A stretch of 64,000 nt of DNA from Scilla litardierei (GCA_030789695.1 CM061132.1:32512418-32576417); one strand, 5' to 3'. Positions 23,601 to 33,840 are shown, numbered from the stretch's first letter. Program-made: numbers and translations. The notes: a model not told the origin generated them from the sequence alone.

Positions 23601-26600
23601 GGGCGCTTGGTACTTCCGAGGATTTCTATACATATTCCGGCCATACTCCAGGAGTTTCACAGCAATGCCATAGGAGGACATTCTGGGGTCCGCAAGACCT
23701 ACTAGAGACTGGCGAGGGAGGTTTAATAGAAGGGGATGAAGAAAGACATCTCGAGGATGGTTGCAGAGTGTGACATTTACCAGCATCACAAGCATCAAGC
23801 GATGGCTCCAGTGGGTTTACTACAGTCGTTGTCTTTGCACAAGCGTGTGTGGAAAGATCTCTCCATGGATTTTATTGATGGATTGCCGAAGTCGGGGAAT
23901 ACACAATCATATTTGTTGTGGTGACCACCTCAGCAAGTATGCGCACTTTATACCACTTTGGCATTCTTACAGCACAGTGTCGGTGGCAGAGGTATTCGTG
24001 AGGGAGGTTATTCGCTTGCATGGGCCCCCAAAGTCCATTGTCTCTGATAGGGACAATGTGTTCTTAAGAAGATTCTGGCAGGAGCTTTTTAGGCTGCAGG
24101 GTACAGTTTTGAGACGGAGCACAGTCTACCACCCGCAGACGGATGGCTAGACTGAGGCCGTCAACAAGAGTGCTGAGACATATCTGAGGTGCTTTATTTC
24201 AGAGAGTCCCAACGAGGGGGCCCGTTGGCTGGCATGAGCGGAGTATTGGTACAATACATCTTATCACACCGCAGCTCAGACGACACCCTTCAGGATTTTG
24301 TATGGCTGTGATCCTCTACATTTAGTACACTATGGACAGGAGTTGACACCAGTATCTGATGTAGAGCAGTACATGGCAAAGAGTGATCGGATTTTGGAGG
24401 AGCTGAAGCTCCATCTGACTAGGACTCAGCAAATTATGAAGACGATGGCAGACCTTCACCGCAAAGATGTGCAGTTTACAGTTGGATACATGGTGTACCT
24501 TAATCTGAGACCCTACAGGCAGATATCCTTGGTTCACATGAGGAATGAGAAGTTAGCACCTACATATTTTGGACCTTACGAGGTCGAGGCCAGGGTGGGA
24601 CCAGTTGCTTACAGGTTACGGCTACCCCCAGAATCGATTATTCATCTGGTATTCCATGTGTCTCACCTTCGCCAAGTTATCAGAGACCACACCCATTCGT
24701 CCACGCTTCTGGAGACGTTGACAGATGATATGGTGGTGAGATTGGAGTCTGAGGAGCTGAAGCGGGTACGCAGAGGAAGCACGGAAGAGCAGGAGGCTCT
24801 ATTGCCGTGTAAGGGCTTGCCGGAGCACGAGAGCACATAGGAGTCCCTGGACGTTATGGCGCAGCAATTTCCAGACTTCCACCTTGAGGACAAGGTGACT
24901 CTTTGGGGAGGGAGTAGTAATGGGCTCCGCATGTGTCAGATGTGCAACAAGGGAGCACGCGCACAAGAGGAGCAGCCGAACCCAGCATGAGGCTTAAAGG
25001 GGCGTTTATAATTCCGCAATACCCTTTTCAAATTATTTTATAGTATTATGGCAAACTTGTAATTAGATTAGAGAGTGATTAGTATTTAGCCGAGTTCTAA
25101 ATATTGGATATCGGTTGTGTATCGGCCTAGAAAATTTGATATTGGATTGCAGATATCTAGAATATATCGGGGATATTGACTAAATATCGTAGTGTCATAT
25201 CATAGGCTTAAAATAATGACATATGCTAACATAGATGTAAATAAGAAGATATGAACTATACTAACTCAATAAAATTATGTTTTGGTTATACTTCTCTCGT
25301 TAAATATGAATATCGTGGATATTGACTAAATATCGGAGTGTCATATCAGAGGCTAAAAATGATGTCAAATAAATACATAGATATGTCTAAGAAAATATAA
25401 ACTATGGAAACTTAATCGATTGTCGCCGAAAATTTTCACTGGACGAAGCTGAGCGAAGCGGCGTAAGGAGTGGAGTGTCGAGAAGAGAGGATCATCGTGA
25501 TTAGAATTAGGGCAAAGCAGCGATTATCCCTCAAAAATCCCAATGCTTCTCGGCTTTTTAAGTAAATGATTGGGTCGGGTGACTCGGGTCGGGTGACTCG
25601 GGTCGGATCCACTTTTAAGTGGACCGACCCGCTAACTTTATTTTTAAAAAACTGTGAATTGCCACCGATATTTCAAAGGGATATATCGGCCGCAACCCGA
25701 AATTGCTACAATATTTCCCCAAATATCGAAAACCGAAATATATAAGCCTATATCGTATCGGCTTAGTGATAAAACCGATATTGCGACCGATATATCGGAT
25801 ATCGGTCCGATATTTAGAACATTGGTATTTAAGCCTAGGGTTAGCCGCCGGCCTTTACGATGCATATTTTGATTATTTTCGAGAGTTAGAGATTATTCTT
25901 CGTGTTCTTCGGAAAATGTGCAGACGTCCCTTATCAATTGACATCTTGGGAGAGAAGGTTACATCTTATTTGTAACCTAATTTTCTAATAAAAATTCAGT
26001 TTTTATTCAATAAACTTCAATTTCGTCGAGGTTCTATCACAATGTTTGTCCATGTAATTGCCTAATATTTCAAAATGAAATCTTTATTTAGCTACCATGG
26101 CTTGTGTTTATTGGAGTTGACAAAAATTAATCCATGAATAACGTTTCATGACTCCATATTATTCATTGTGTTGGTTATTTCAAGATATCCTAGGTGATAA
26201 CTACAAGGATGATCAGAGAATGACAATATGCTCACATTTCTGATATTTATGATGTTCTTTTTCCTCTACTTTCAGTGAGGAACTAGCTCTGTTTGTTTGT
26301 GCACACATGTATTTGTGTGTGCGCGCACACACGCACATGCATGTGAACAAGAGAGATCATTAAGGTACATATCAAAATGGGAAATGAAGCATGGTTTGCA
26401 TGGAACATATCAATTGCTCTGTTTTTAATAAGAACAATCTTAGCATTCTATGAGTGAAAGCAAAGGTCTGGATGTCAAATGGGAAATGAAGCAAGTTATG
26501 GCATTTTACATATCACTTATTTTATTTATTTCAACTATAGAATATCCTAGTTGTGGAAGCTAAAAATATGGACATGGACAAGGGATATGAGCCCAACACA

Positions 26601-28917
26601 AACACGCAACATGGAAATTCGTTAAAATGTTGGAAGGGGGCATGACATTACACTAGAAATTATATAAATAATAAAAAGGCATGGCGTATGTGCATGCATA
26701 CGTAGACCTACGCATCCAAAATCCAGACATATTTCTAATAATATAATAATGTACAACGATACAACATATCAAAAAAATTATTACTTTGCAGAAGGAATAG
26801 TCCATGGATCTTCAACTTTTTCTTGAGAATAGCTTAATGGCTGCCATTTCTTATATCAAAACATAAGTTGACACTTTAATAGCTTTAAAGTTGATGTATA
26901 AATTAAAAAATAAATGTCTCAATCACATTAATTGCAATTAAAAAATGCATGAAAATGTAGAACATTTGTACAAAAGTTTTGACAAGATTTCTAAATAAAA
27001 AATGAAGTAGATAATTGAGGACACATTTGAGAATTGTCATATACTTGTTCGAGAATTTTTCGAGAATTGTAGGTGTTAACATGTCCAACACGGCTACAAC
27101 TTCCCGATGGAAGTGTGCAGGGTGAAAACACGCTCATGGTTACATCTAGATTTGTTACTTCTTTAATGTTTATCATTAAACTCAGGGTAGAAGGCCACTG
27201 AAAATGCAACTACCAAGCATATATTCGTGTATGGCCCTTAGTTGCATAAAAGATGGAAACATTACGTCAAGTAAAATAATTGGCCGCAAATGGCCCTATG
27301 GATTATGAAGACAATATGGGTATTGTTATAGTGTTATAGACACATAATCTAGCTACTTGTTACATGATTAACTTTATGTTGGATTTTTTTGTTGTAATCA
27401 AGTCAATGGATTTTACATCCATTATTAGCCATAAATCAGATGCAGTTATCAAAATTTATAGGGAAAAAACATAAGCAAGAAGAGGTTAGCAGACCTGTTG
27501 AGAAAACTACCTAAGGACATGAGAGGGCCTATGACTAATAAAATAATACAGTAACAGTCCTTTTCTAAAAGCTGGTCAGGAATGCGGATAGAAAGATTTA
27601 AGTGATATGCTGCAATGCTGCCTTTGTTTAGCAAAACTGACGTTTTATCCACTGATGGTCAAAGAAGTGGGTCTCCTAAGAATTTGGCATCATGGCGAAA
27701 TTGTACGATGGGATGACTATAAATCCTTTATCCCCAGTTTGCCACGAAGGAGATGTCTAAGTTCCCTAGCCAAGCTCCTTAAACAAACATTATGGTAGAA
27801 TCATAAAAAGAAATCATGTATTTGGATTAAAAAACCTATATGAAATCATAAGTTGAAACTTGGTTAACCTTAGCCCATGCCGATTTTGCTTTGGCAACAA
27901 GAAGTGGCACAAAATAACCATCACCCGGTCCAAATGGATTGCTGGCACGCAACACACATGTTGAAAGGCCATCTCTACCATTAGCATTCAAAACCAACAT
28001 CTCTGCTTGAGCCCGCAGATCATTCAGAACATCCATAAACTGTGCAAACGTTTAATAACATCAATCAAATTGAATATAATCTCTACAAGAAAATGTCAAA
28101 CACTTCATTTGGAACCAGAGCCTTCCATATGACATGGCAGTAAACTGCTCCCAATAATACATAGTTCAAATTTCGAGAAACCCCCAAAAGAAGTCTATAA
28201 AACATTCAAACGTATGGTTCAAATTAGATTTTTCAGAAATGTTGGTTTCCATTTAAATATTTAAATTTTATTTTCTTTGCCCTCTTTCTTTTTAAATTCA
28301 ACTAGATATATTAATAACTGTCAGCCAGTCTAGCTGCCTGTTATTGGCAACGCTGGCCGAATATTCACTCTCCATAATCGACATTGATAATAAATCACTA
28401 AATTTACTCAAATTTCAGTCAAATTTTTTTAAAAACACACACATACTTTATCAGGATATGGCACCGTTTCATCTGCAGCGACTACATCCCGCACTCCATC
28501 GAACACCACATCCGCAGTCCCCGTATAAATCAGCCTTTCAACCCCACACTCTCGACAAACCCTAACCACATTCCTCGCTCCGGCGACGATGGCTTTGTGA
28601 TTCTTATAGAAATCGGCAGCGGTCGCCGGCGGTGGCGGGACCCCGAGGGTGGGGTCCACAAGGAAGACGGTGGAAGAGCCCTCGATTGCGGTCCGTAGGC
28701 CGGAACTGTCGTCGAAGCGGGTTTGGAAATGTAAGATCCGACCCGATTGGGGGTGTGTTGGTGGGGGAGGCGGAGGGAGCGGGTCGACGATCCGGATGGT
28801 GAGGTAGCCGGCTGACGAGGAGTCTACGAGGGCGGCGACAAGAGCTCGGCCGATGAAGGATGAGCGGCCGTAGGCGACGGTGACGGTTTTTGGGCTTGGA
28901 CTTGGATTTGACTCCAT
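11561..28917 (-). CDS. 3beta-hydroxysteroid dehydrogenase/decarboxylase, RTN20-like; exons 1-4 of a longer gene
   Basis: Spliced exons 28917-28447, 28039-27869, 11863-11747 and 11640-11561 give a continuous 279-residue N-terminal region. The protein belongs to the extended short-chain dehydrogenase family that oxidises and decarboxylates C4-carboxylated sterols; the closest plant group I recognise also carries a C-terminal reticulon domain and works at the ER (Arabidopsis At2g43420). Evidence: the Rossmann start with FIGRALV, the [11 protein letters not shown] and FGPGD segments, [17 protein letters not shown], and FFITNLE with GLGYQR. All junctions are GT-AG and the phases fit. The ATG at 28917 is preferred over one 17 codons upstream because homologues start near it. 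The C-terminal exons, including any reticulon part, are not in the window. The usual YxxxK catalytic motif is absent, so enzymatic activity is uncertain. Confidence 0.85.
11747..11863 (-). CDS. Exon 3 of the RTN20-like dehydrogenase
   Basis: 117 bp, 39 codons, from [17 protein letters not shown] to ASVPGK, with acceptor TTTCAG and donor GTATTG. Joined to exon 2 it reads KSAWAK-FIIGSG, matching the family across the junction even though the genomic distance is 16 kb. Confidence 0.85.
12147..12661 (+). mobile_element. TRIM-like miniature LTR element in intron 2
   Basis: Two diverged direct repeats of about 170 bp (12147-12315 and 12492-12661) flank 176 bp. Directly after the first repeat comes AGTATCAGAACCC, a decayed tRNA-iMet primer site, and directly before the second is a purine tract TTTGAGGGG. 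That order (LTR, primer site, purine tract, LTR) and the tiny size match terminal-repeat retrotransposons in miniature. It encodes nothing. Target duplication could not be identified. Confidence 0.55.
12736..12918 (+). repeat. 5' LTR of element B, left part
   Basis: This matches the start of the 3' LTR at 24918 (shared segment GAGGAGCAGCCGAACCCAGC and flanks). It ends in GATTA, the target duplicated when element A inserted; the LTR resumes at 18946. Confidence 0.85.
12919..13361 (+). repeat. 5' LTR of element A (443 bp)
   Basis: The sequence runs from TGATGCAGACG to AATCACATCA and matches 18499-18940. Its last part contains a repeated GTTCTTCGTT and an AATAAA-like signal upstream of the end. 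Confidence 0.95.
13365..13376 (+). promoter_or_regulatory. tRNA-iMet primer binding site (element A)
   Basis: TGGTATCAGAGC, the usual complement of the initiator tRNA 3' end, begins four bases after the LTR and 23 bases before the gag ATG. Confidence 0.93.
13388..18442 (+). pseudogene. gag-pol of element A, broken
   Basis: Pieces in order: gag N-terminus with coiled-coil-like [16 protein letters not shown] (13388-13807); gag core with [15 protein letters not shown] (14375 on); zinc knuckle [14 protein letters not shown] and protease [13 protein letters not shown] (14882-15460); RT with [10 protein letters not shown], then RNase H (15847-16896); integrase with its finger and FIDELP (16900-17745); and a C-terminal segment ending in the chromodomain-like [19 protein letters not shown] (17972-18442). 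Stops at 14372, 15458 and 16894 and frameshifts near 13800, 15840 and 17720 break it. Several stops are TAG where a related codon would be CAG, the change expected from cytosine deamination. RT catalytic residues are retained. Confidence 0.88.
18460..18479 (+). other. AGGA-loop hairpin at the end of element A pol
   Basis: The loop AGGA is closed by TTG/CAA, then a C-T mismatch, then CCAC/GTGG. It corresponds to the coding motif LED near the end of chromovirus pol and lies about 20 bases before the 3' LTR. Confidence 0.65.
18499..18940 (+). repeat. 3' LTR of element A (442 bp)
   Basis: Begins TGATGCGGATGCG and ends AATCGCATCA; followed by the target duplication GATTA. The preceding purine tract (GGGCGGGTAT) is weak. 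Confidence 0.95.
18946..19160 (+). repeat. 5' LTR of element B, right part
   Basis: Matches 25833-26039 closely, from the shared CCTAGGGTTAGCCGCCGGCC through to CTATCA. It resumes the LTR interrupted by element A. Confidence 0.88.
19164..19175 (+). promoter_or_regulatory. tRNA-iMet primer binding site (element B)
   Basis: TGGTATCAGAGC, three bases after the LTR end and 12 bases before the gag ATG at 19188. Confidence 0.92.
19188..24840 (+). pseudogene. gag-pol of element B, heavily broken
   Basis: gag N-terminus (19188-19610); gag core with [11 protein letters not shown] and [21 protein letters not shown] (19881-20636); protease region where the usual DSGATH reads NNETTH, losing the catalytic Asp (about 21150); RT with [10 protein letters not shown] (21910-22221); RNase H resumed after the MITE (23154-23474); integrase pieces (23487-24150) with HPQTDG; and a C-terminal frame (24298-24840) ending near the LEDKV motif. 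Many stops and frameshifts lie between. The order and homology are the same as element A, of which it is a relative, not a copy. Confidence 0.85.
22658..23136. mobile_element. hAT-like MITE (479 bp) in the RNase H region of element B
   Basis: Flanked by a perfect 8-bp target duplication AGGATCAG (22650-22657 and 23137-23144). Ends are related inverted repeats: CTAGGGATGGCAGTAATGG on the left, and ATGAATGGCAATATTGCGG read inwards from the right. Inside are two direct copies of a CCCGACCCGG-rich block followed by GGGTCGGGGCAAGCTTGGG. It encodes nothing. The 8-bp duplication and GGGATGGCA ends fit non-autonomous hAT elements. Confidence 0.88.
24880..24897 (+). other. AGGA-loop hairpin at the end of element B pol
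   Basis: A perfect 7-bp stem (CACCTTG with CAAGGTG) encloses AGGA. It encodes HLEDKV and lies about 20 bases before the 3' LTR, just ahead of the purine tract TTTGGGGAGGGAG (24902-24914). Confidence 0.72.
24918..26039 (+). repeat. 3' LTR of element B, interrupted by a MITE
   Basis: Parts 24918-25089 and 25833-26039 match the two parts of the 5' LTR. The first bases read TAATGGGC where the 5' LTR has TGATGGGC. The 735-bp MITE at 25090-25824 separates them. Confidence 0.85.
25090..25824. mobile_element. hAT-like MITE (735 bp) in the 3' LTR of element B
   Basis: Flanked by GTATTTAG (25082-25089) and GTATTTAA (25825-25832), an 8-bp duplication with one change. Ends read inwards CCGAGTTCTAAATATTGG and CAATGTTCTAAATATCGG, an imperfect terminal inverted repeat resembling the CAGTGTTCTAAA ends of plant hAT MITEs. 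TATCGG dyads are repeated many times near both ends. No coding capacity. Confidence 0.8.
26040..27868. other. AT-rich remainder of intron 2
   Basis: This is the intron segment between element B and exon 2. Apart from a short GT/GC-rich dinucleotide stretch near 26310-26345 I see no gene, element end or structured repeat. Confidence 0.5.
27869..28039 (-). CDS. Exon 2 of the RTN20-like dehydrogenase
   Basis: 171 bp, 57 codons, bounded by acceptor TGCACAG and donor GTTAAC. It starts [16 protein letters not shown], the position where active family members have the YxxxK motif, and continues through NGRDGL and [12 protein letters not shown]. Intron 1 before it is only 407 bp. Confidence 0.85.
28447..28917 (-). 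CDS. Exon 1 of the RTN20-like dehydrogenase
   Basis: 471 bp, 157 codons, phase 0, ending PYPDK before the donor GTATGT. It encodes the dinucleotide-binding half. The glycine motif reads YGRSSFIG where the family normally has GGRGFIG, which suggests weakened cofactor binding. The region is GC-rich compared with the flanking introns. Confidence 0.85.
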
Positions 28918-29092
28918 CAGAGACAAAATAGGGGGCCAAGAGAGAGAGAAGAAGATGGTACTGCTCAACGATGGTATTTTTTGGCGCTGGACGGAAATAG
29001 CAGAGGGTGCGTGCTGGGTCCCAGTCAGAACGTGGTGCCCGCTTCCCGGTTCTAACTTGAGTTTATTTCGTGTAAGAAAATTTTAACAGCCT
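28918..29092 (-). promoter_or_regulatory. 5' leader between the transposon LTR and the dehydrogenase start codon
   Basis: Only 175 bp separate the start codon from the end of a 109-bp LTR in the same orientation. No TATA box of its own is obvious here. If transcription starts in the LTR, this stretch would be the 5' untranslated leader. Confidence 0.5.
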
Positions 29093-29201
29093 TGTAAACT
29101 TGGCGGCTATGGAATACATAGCCCTGTATTTATAGCAATAGGGTTACATAATGAGTGAATATCCACTAACGGTTTGGGCCTCCAAAAGCCCGTTTATAAC
29201 A
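29093..29201 (-). repeat. 3' LTR of the LARD-like element, with TATA box
   Basis: 109 bp. The minus strand has CTATAAATA at 29135-29127 followed by ACAGGGC, a good core promoter, about 210 bp upstream of the dehydrogenase ATG and in its orientation. Confidence 0.88.
29127..29135 (-). promoter_or_regulatory. TATA box in the LTR facing the dehydrogenase gene
   Basis: CTATAAATA on the minus strand. A start about 30 bases downstream (near 29097) would give a leader of about 180 nt. The right LTR has the equivalent box (TTATAAATA). Confidence 0.65.
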
Positions 29202-29214
29202 CTTCCCCTTATCC
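29202..29214 (-). promoter_or_regulatory. Polypurine tract of the LARD-like element
   Basis: GGATAAGGGGAAG immediately before the 3' LTR on the minus strand. Similar tracts recur at about 29390, 29532 and, degraded, 29675, inside tandem repeats. Confidence 0.75.
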
Positions 29215-29269
29215 ATCCATAGTTGTAAGCCGTGATGAACGCTTCAGGGTTCATAGAGCTTATCTGATC

Positions 29270-29680
29270 ATGGGTCTATGGATACTTCTGGATCCCAAGT
29301 TTAAGAGTTCTTGACTCGTTAAAACCTTCGCCATGGAAAACCCAGTGGGAAAAATCAGTGGCTAAGGGAAAAGAGTACAAGTCTCTATAACTTCCCCTGA
29401 TCGATGGATATCACTAGAGGTTGATACTTCTGGATCCTAAGTTAGGGATAACTGCCTCGTTAAAACCTTTAGCTATGGAAAACCCAGTGGGAAAAACCAA
29501 TAAACAAGGAAAAGGAGTACAGTTTTCCATAACTTCCCCTGATTAGTGGTAGTATTTAGGGGGTGTATACTTCTGGATCCACAGTCAATGAGGCTGCCTC
29601 GTTAAAACCTTTAACTATGGAAAACCCAGTGGGAAAAACCAATAGCCAAGGGAAAAGAGTACAACACTACATTTGACTCT
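29270..29680. repeat. Tandem array of about 142-bp units containing polypurine-like tracts
   Basis: Three copies, each with ACTTCTGGATCC, then CTCGTTAAAACCTT, then TGGAAAACCCAGTGGGAAAAA and a purine-tract-like segment. The second and third are about 142 bp; the first is longer because of an extra segment between its purine tract and ACTTCTGG. Confidence 0.8.
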
Positions 29681-30357
29681 CCCTGATCTGTACAAGCTGC
29701 ATGCTTGCAGATCTCCTAGGCAACTATACATCAATCTCTTGCAGTGTTCCGATAATAACTACAAAGTACAAGGCATCGCTCACATATACAAGACATCGCT
29801 CATCTATACAAGTATCGCTCATCTATGGCAGCTACTGAATCTGCGGGAGCTCTTCTGAAGAGTGGTGGTCTGCAGACTCGGTAGGTAGCACCACGTCTCT
29901 GACCCAGTCGTCACTGTGTCTGCGAGGTACTGCAGGACCTGGCTGTGCGTACTTATGATTTGCTTCTTGGTTTGATGAGCCTCTCGTGATGGTGTGATTG
30001 ATGTTGCCTTGGAAGCATGCTTTGCTGGTCTCCAGGAGTTGGTCTCTTCTTTGTTGCAGTCATCGCGATGATCTGTAACCTGTATCTGCAAATACATTTA
30101 ACATGTTGGATGATCCTTAACCCTTGGAGGTAGCGCAGAAGCTACATATCTCTGGTCCAGTGGTGCGCTGTAGGCGCTGCACTGTATCTGGTTAAAGGGT
30201 TTACTGCCAGATAAAGGAGTGTATAAATGACATTTGAGTAAGGCACTTCACGACCTAGGATATCCTTCCCCTCTTCCAGCGAACGGAAGGGGTCTAAATG
30301 TGCATCCATACAACCAGTTGGTGTATTATTGGATTGCAATTATCCATGTTTCTTTAT

Positions 30358-30549
30358 CAGATGGATGATTATTCATCTTTTGGATGAAGGTTTCATCTTC
30401 AGGATGATTGTTCATCTTCAGGATGATGGTTTCATCTTCAGGATGCTGGTTTCATCTTCAGGATGATAATTCATCTTCAGGATGCTGGTTTCATATTCAG
30501 GATGATAATTCATCTTCATGATGATGGTTTCATCTTCAGAATGATAATC
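30358..30549. repeat. Minisatellite, TTCATCTTCAGGATG units
   Basis: About nine copies of a 20- to 23-bp unit built on TTCATCTTCAGGATGATGG, inside the LARD-like element. The repeat is imperfect and shows no coding bias. Confidence 0.85.
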
Positions 30550-33500
30550 CTTAAGGGTATGTTGTCACATCATCCATGGCAACATAGCCTAAAATTATCT
30601 TTGCCAATCGCATGGTTTTCGCAATCATGACCAAGGAGCCTGATGCATCAGTTTAAATAATTTTGTAAGTGAGTTAAGCTCATCTTACATGGTTACTTCC
30701 TGGTTTTTACGAAATAAACCTCTAAGCTATAGCGTTTTGCTTATAGCATACGATTTTATTTATTTATACAATACTCGGTAACTCACAGGTTTGATATCTT
30801 TTGATATCAGGACTTCAGGTTCAAACACTTCACATTTCATAAGTGAGTCCAGCTCAACTTATTATTACCTCGTTCCACATAATCTGGCCAAATTTCTGAG
30901 TTTGCTTCAGGAAACAGAGATTGGGAACGATATCAATGGCAAAATGGAATGTGAGTAATTGTCGACAAGTGTGTTTTATCCAAATACCTCTCCGTGTACG
31001 TACATTATTCAATTTATTCCAGATTTATCTCTTCTGGAGGTTCTGGAAAGGGAGAGGATATGGAGATGAGCTCACTTTCATGTGGTGGTATTGTTTTAGG
31101 GTCTCGTGGTATGTCCTCTCATCCATTGAGGATATCCACTTCTGCTACGGGTAGATTGCATCCATTATAGTTTGTATGTCAATCCTAGCTGGATTTTTAG
31201 TAGTAGGGCTGTGTGAATGTGACAATATTTATAAGTAGCTAAGTCTGATAACTGTTTAACATTTTCATAAGTGTGGATCTTCAGGATCTCATCACTATTC
31301 ATGATAATCAGATCATAGGTATTAATGTTTTAAATGGTCAAATTGAGCTTCAGGCTCATGGATGATTATAGTATTTTTGTTAAACCTAATACTAGGGAAT
31401 TAAGGTTATGAAGGATCTTCAGGATCACATCAAGTCTGTAAAAGAGGGCCCATCAATGCACGTCTTAGGAGAAGTGATTTAAATGCTTCCCTTGTTCAGA
31501 GTGCTCAGAATCAATTTGTCTGGGGTAATTACTTCCGATAAATAGTTCTGTGTTCTGATGGTCCATAGTGGTGATATGGGAATGTATACTCATCATGGCT
31601 CCATCGATAAGATGTGCACTAAACGCTTCCGCCGTTAGGGGTTCTCGGAAACTGTTTATATGAGGTGATCATGATCATATAAATAGGTTCTAAGGAGGCG
31701 TTCTGATGGTTTGTATGTTCCCACATGGTCACCTACAACTGGATTTTTAATGGATAAGTAATCCGTGTAAATCATTTTAATGATTTACAAATAACCCATT
31801 TCTGGGTGTGAACACAAAGCTTCAGGGTGTTCAATTCTCTTCCAGTTGTTAAATATAATTGATTTCCCAGTGTTATCCAAAAATCCGCAATAAGCTCGAC
31901 TTCAATGAAGTTGAGCATAGAATTGGGGATATGAACCCGTCAAGGCTCCATCTATAAGATGTGCAGTAATGCCTCCACCGTTTGGGGATCTCGGAATATA
32001 TTCATCTAGGATGGTTAATCCCGATGAATAAGTTCCACTGCGGCATTTTGAGGGTGGTATGGTAAGTAAAAGCCCAACCAATATCCCAGTAAGGTAATAT
32101 GTCCGTTGTGATTAATAATAATCTGGACTGCGGTTGGATAACAAGGTTTTGATTATGACCATTTTAAGAGGATAAATAGATGAGTACTCTAAGGTACATC
32201 ATCAGCCATATGTAGGGAGTGAAGAGAGTCAATGGCATCCACATTTTAGGAGTATTCAGGATGACAAATCATTTACAGTAAAATAAAATGCGTAAAAAGC
32301 ACATATATACTGCAAGAGAATACTACTAATAATTATGTTACAGAAACAAGTATCATAGTATGATGTGTGCTCTAGAAAATATATGTTTACAGTTATGCTC
32401 ATTTAGACTTATGTTATGACAATAGATCAAATTTGTTTTCAAAGTTTTATTTGTCCTCGGGGAGTAGCGAAATATACATATAGTCAATTTGACTTTCGTC
32501 GTTTAGACTAGATATGTATATAATTTTTATATGGCATAAGTTAATGCCCATTCATATTGAAAAAAGCATTATGGGTCTTGTCAGAACTTCTGGTCTGATA
32601 TTGGGTTGCCATTGCATACTCCATGTCGAGATATATCATATCTTCCCTTTCTCATTTAATACAAGACTTCCCCTGTTTTCAGTCTTCCTCATTGACATTC
32701 ATAAGGAAAATGAATACTGGTCTTACGAAGTACACATATACAAGGAAAATGAGTTAGATTCTTTATTTCCACTTTTCTAATTAATTAGAGTCTTTTAAAA
32801 GTCTATTTGAATGCTCGAGTATAGCTTCAGGCCATTTTCTTGAGTCGTTCAAATTTTATGTGGATAGTTTATCATGCTCAGAGGGGAAACAAATACGTGG
32901 CTACGAAATTTATAATTTCTCACTTATCTATTAAGTCACGACTTCGGGCGTACACTTAAAAGTAAGGGTTAGATTCAAGAATCATACCTTGTAGAGTGAG
33001 ATTATTCTAAAAGAGTTTAGCAGTGGTATGACAACTACTGGTGTCAATATTGGTTTATACAAACCATAGATCTGAGAGATCTATTTACCGCAAAATGCGA
33101 ATCTTTAAAAGAAATCGCATAAATGTTTTTGGCATAATCCACCGTATTTGTTAATTTTTATTAGGGTGAAAGGGTGTTGACCATTGATTTGATTTTGAAC
33201 TTCTGGTTCATTTTGATTTTGAACTCATGGTTCATTTTGTCAAAAAGGATATGATATTAAACTTTTTGAAATCATTATTGGGTTGTTGTCATAAAATATC
33301 GTCATATCATGTGCATGAGTATGAGCAAGCGATGATCATATAAGAGTGTAAAATGCAACAATTAATGATTTATCATACACATAAAATGAAGCTTGTAAGC
33401 TAAAATTTATGCTCAAAAATGGAAATGAAAATTTTATAAAGCTTGTAATCATCACAGGCATTTTTAATCATCACATGCATTTTTATAGTGGAAATGAAGA

Positions 33501-33840
33501 TATTTTCGTTTAATAATTATTGGACCACTGGGCAACGTCATACACCGTTAGGTTAGTTGACTAACGGCAGAGCGGTCGCAGGATCTTCCTAATTATTAAA
33601 CGGATGATAATCAAATAATCCAACCAAAATGCGATGAATTAAAAATGTGTAATTTATCCAGATTTTTAACGGAAAAAAATCGAAAAACCGTAATTGAAAT
33701 CTGAAAAATAATTCGAAGGAGGAATTTTAGTAGTCAAACCCTAGTTAGGGTTTTAGGTCCGATTTGCCGTGCAATCCCGTGCACCCAAAATTGGGGTTTC
33801 GGGCGTGAGTGTGGCTGCGTCCTGTGGCTAGGTTTTCGGA
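30550..33840. other. Noncoding interior of the LARD-like element
   Basis: AT-rich, with no open frame that resembles gag or pol. Two diverged direct copies of a segment around GGCTCCATC-ATAAGATGTGCA lie near 31590 and 31935. No gene is supported. Confidence 0.55.

Larger units (their letters stand above)
12736..26039 (+). mobile_element. Element B: decayed chromovirus (Ty3/gypsy) in intron 2, antisense to the host gene
   Basis: LTR ends TGATGG...CTATCA; flanking bases CAATC and CAATG look like a 5-bp target duplication with one change. The 5' LTR is 12736-12918 plus 18946-19160, interrupted by element A. The 3' LTR is 24918-25089 plus 25833-26039, interrupted by a hAT-like MITE. Another MITE sits in the RNase H region. 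Without insertions B is about 6 kb. gag, protease, RT, RNase H, integrase and a chromodomain-like end are recognisable but full of stops. Confidence 0.88.
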
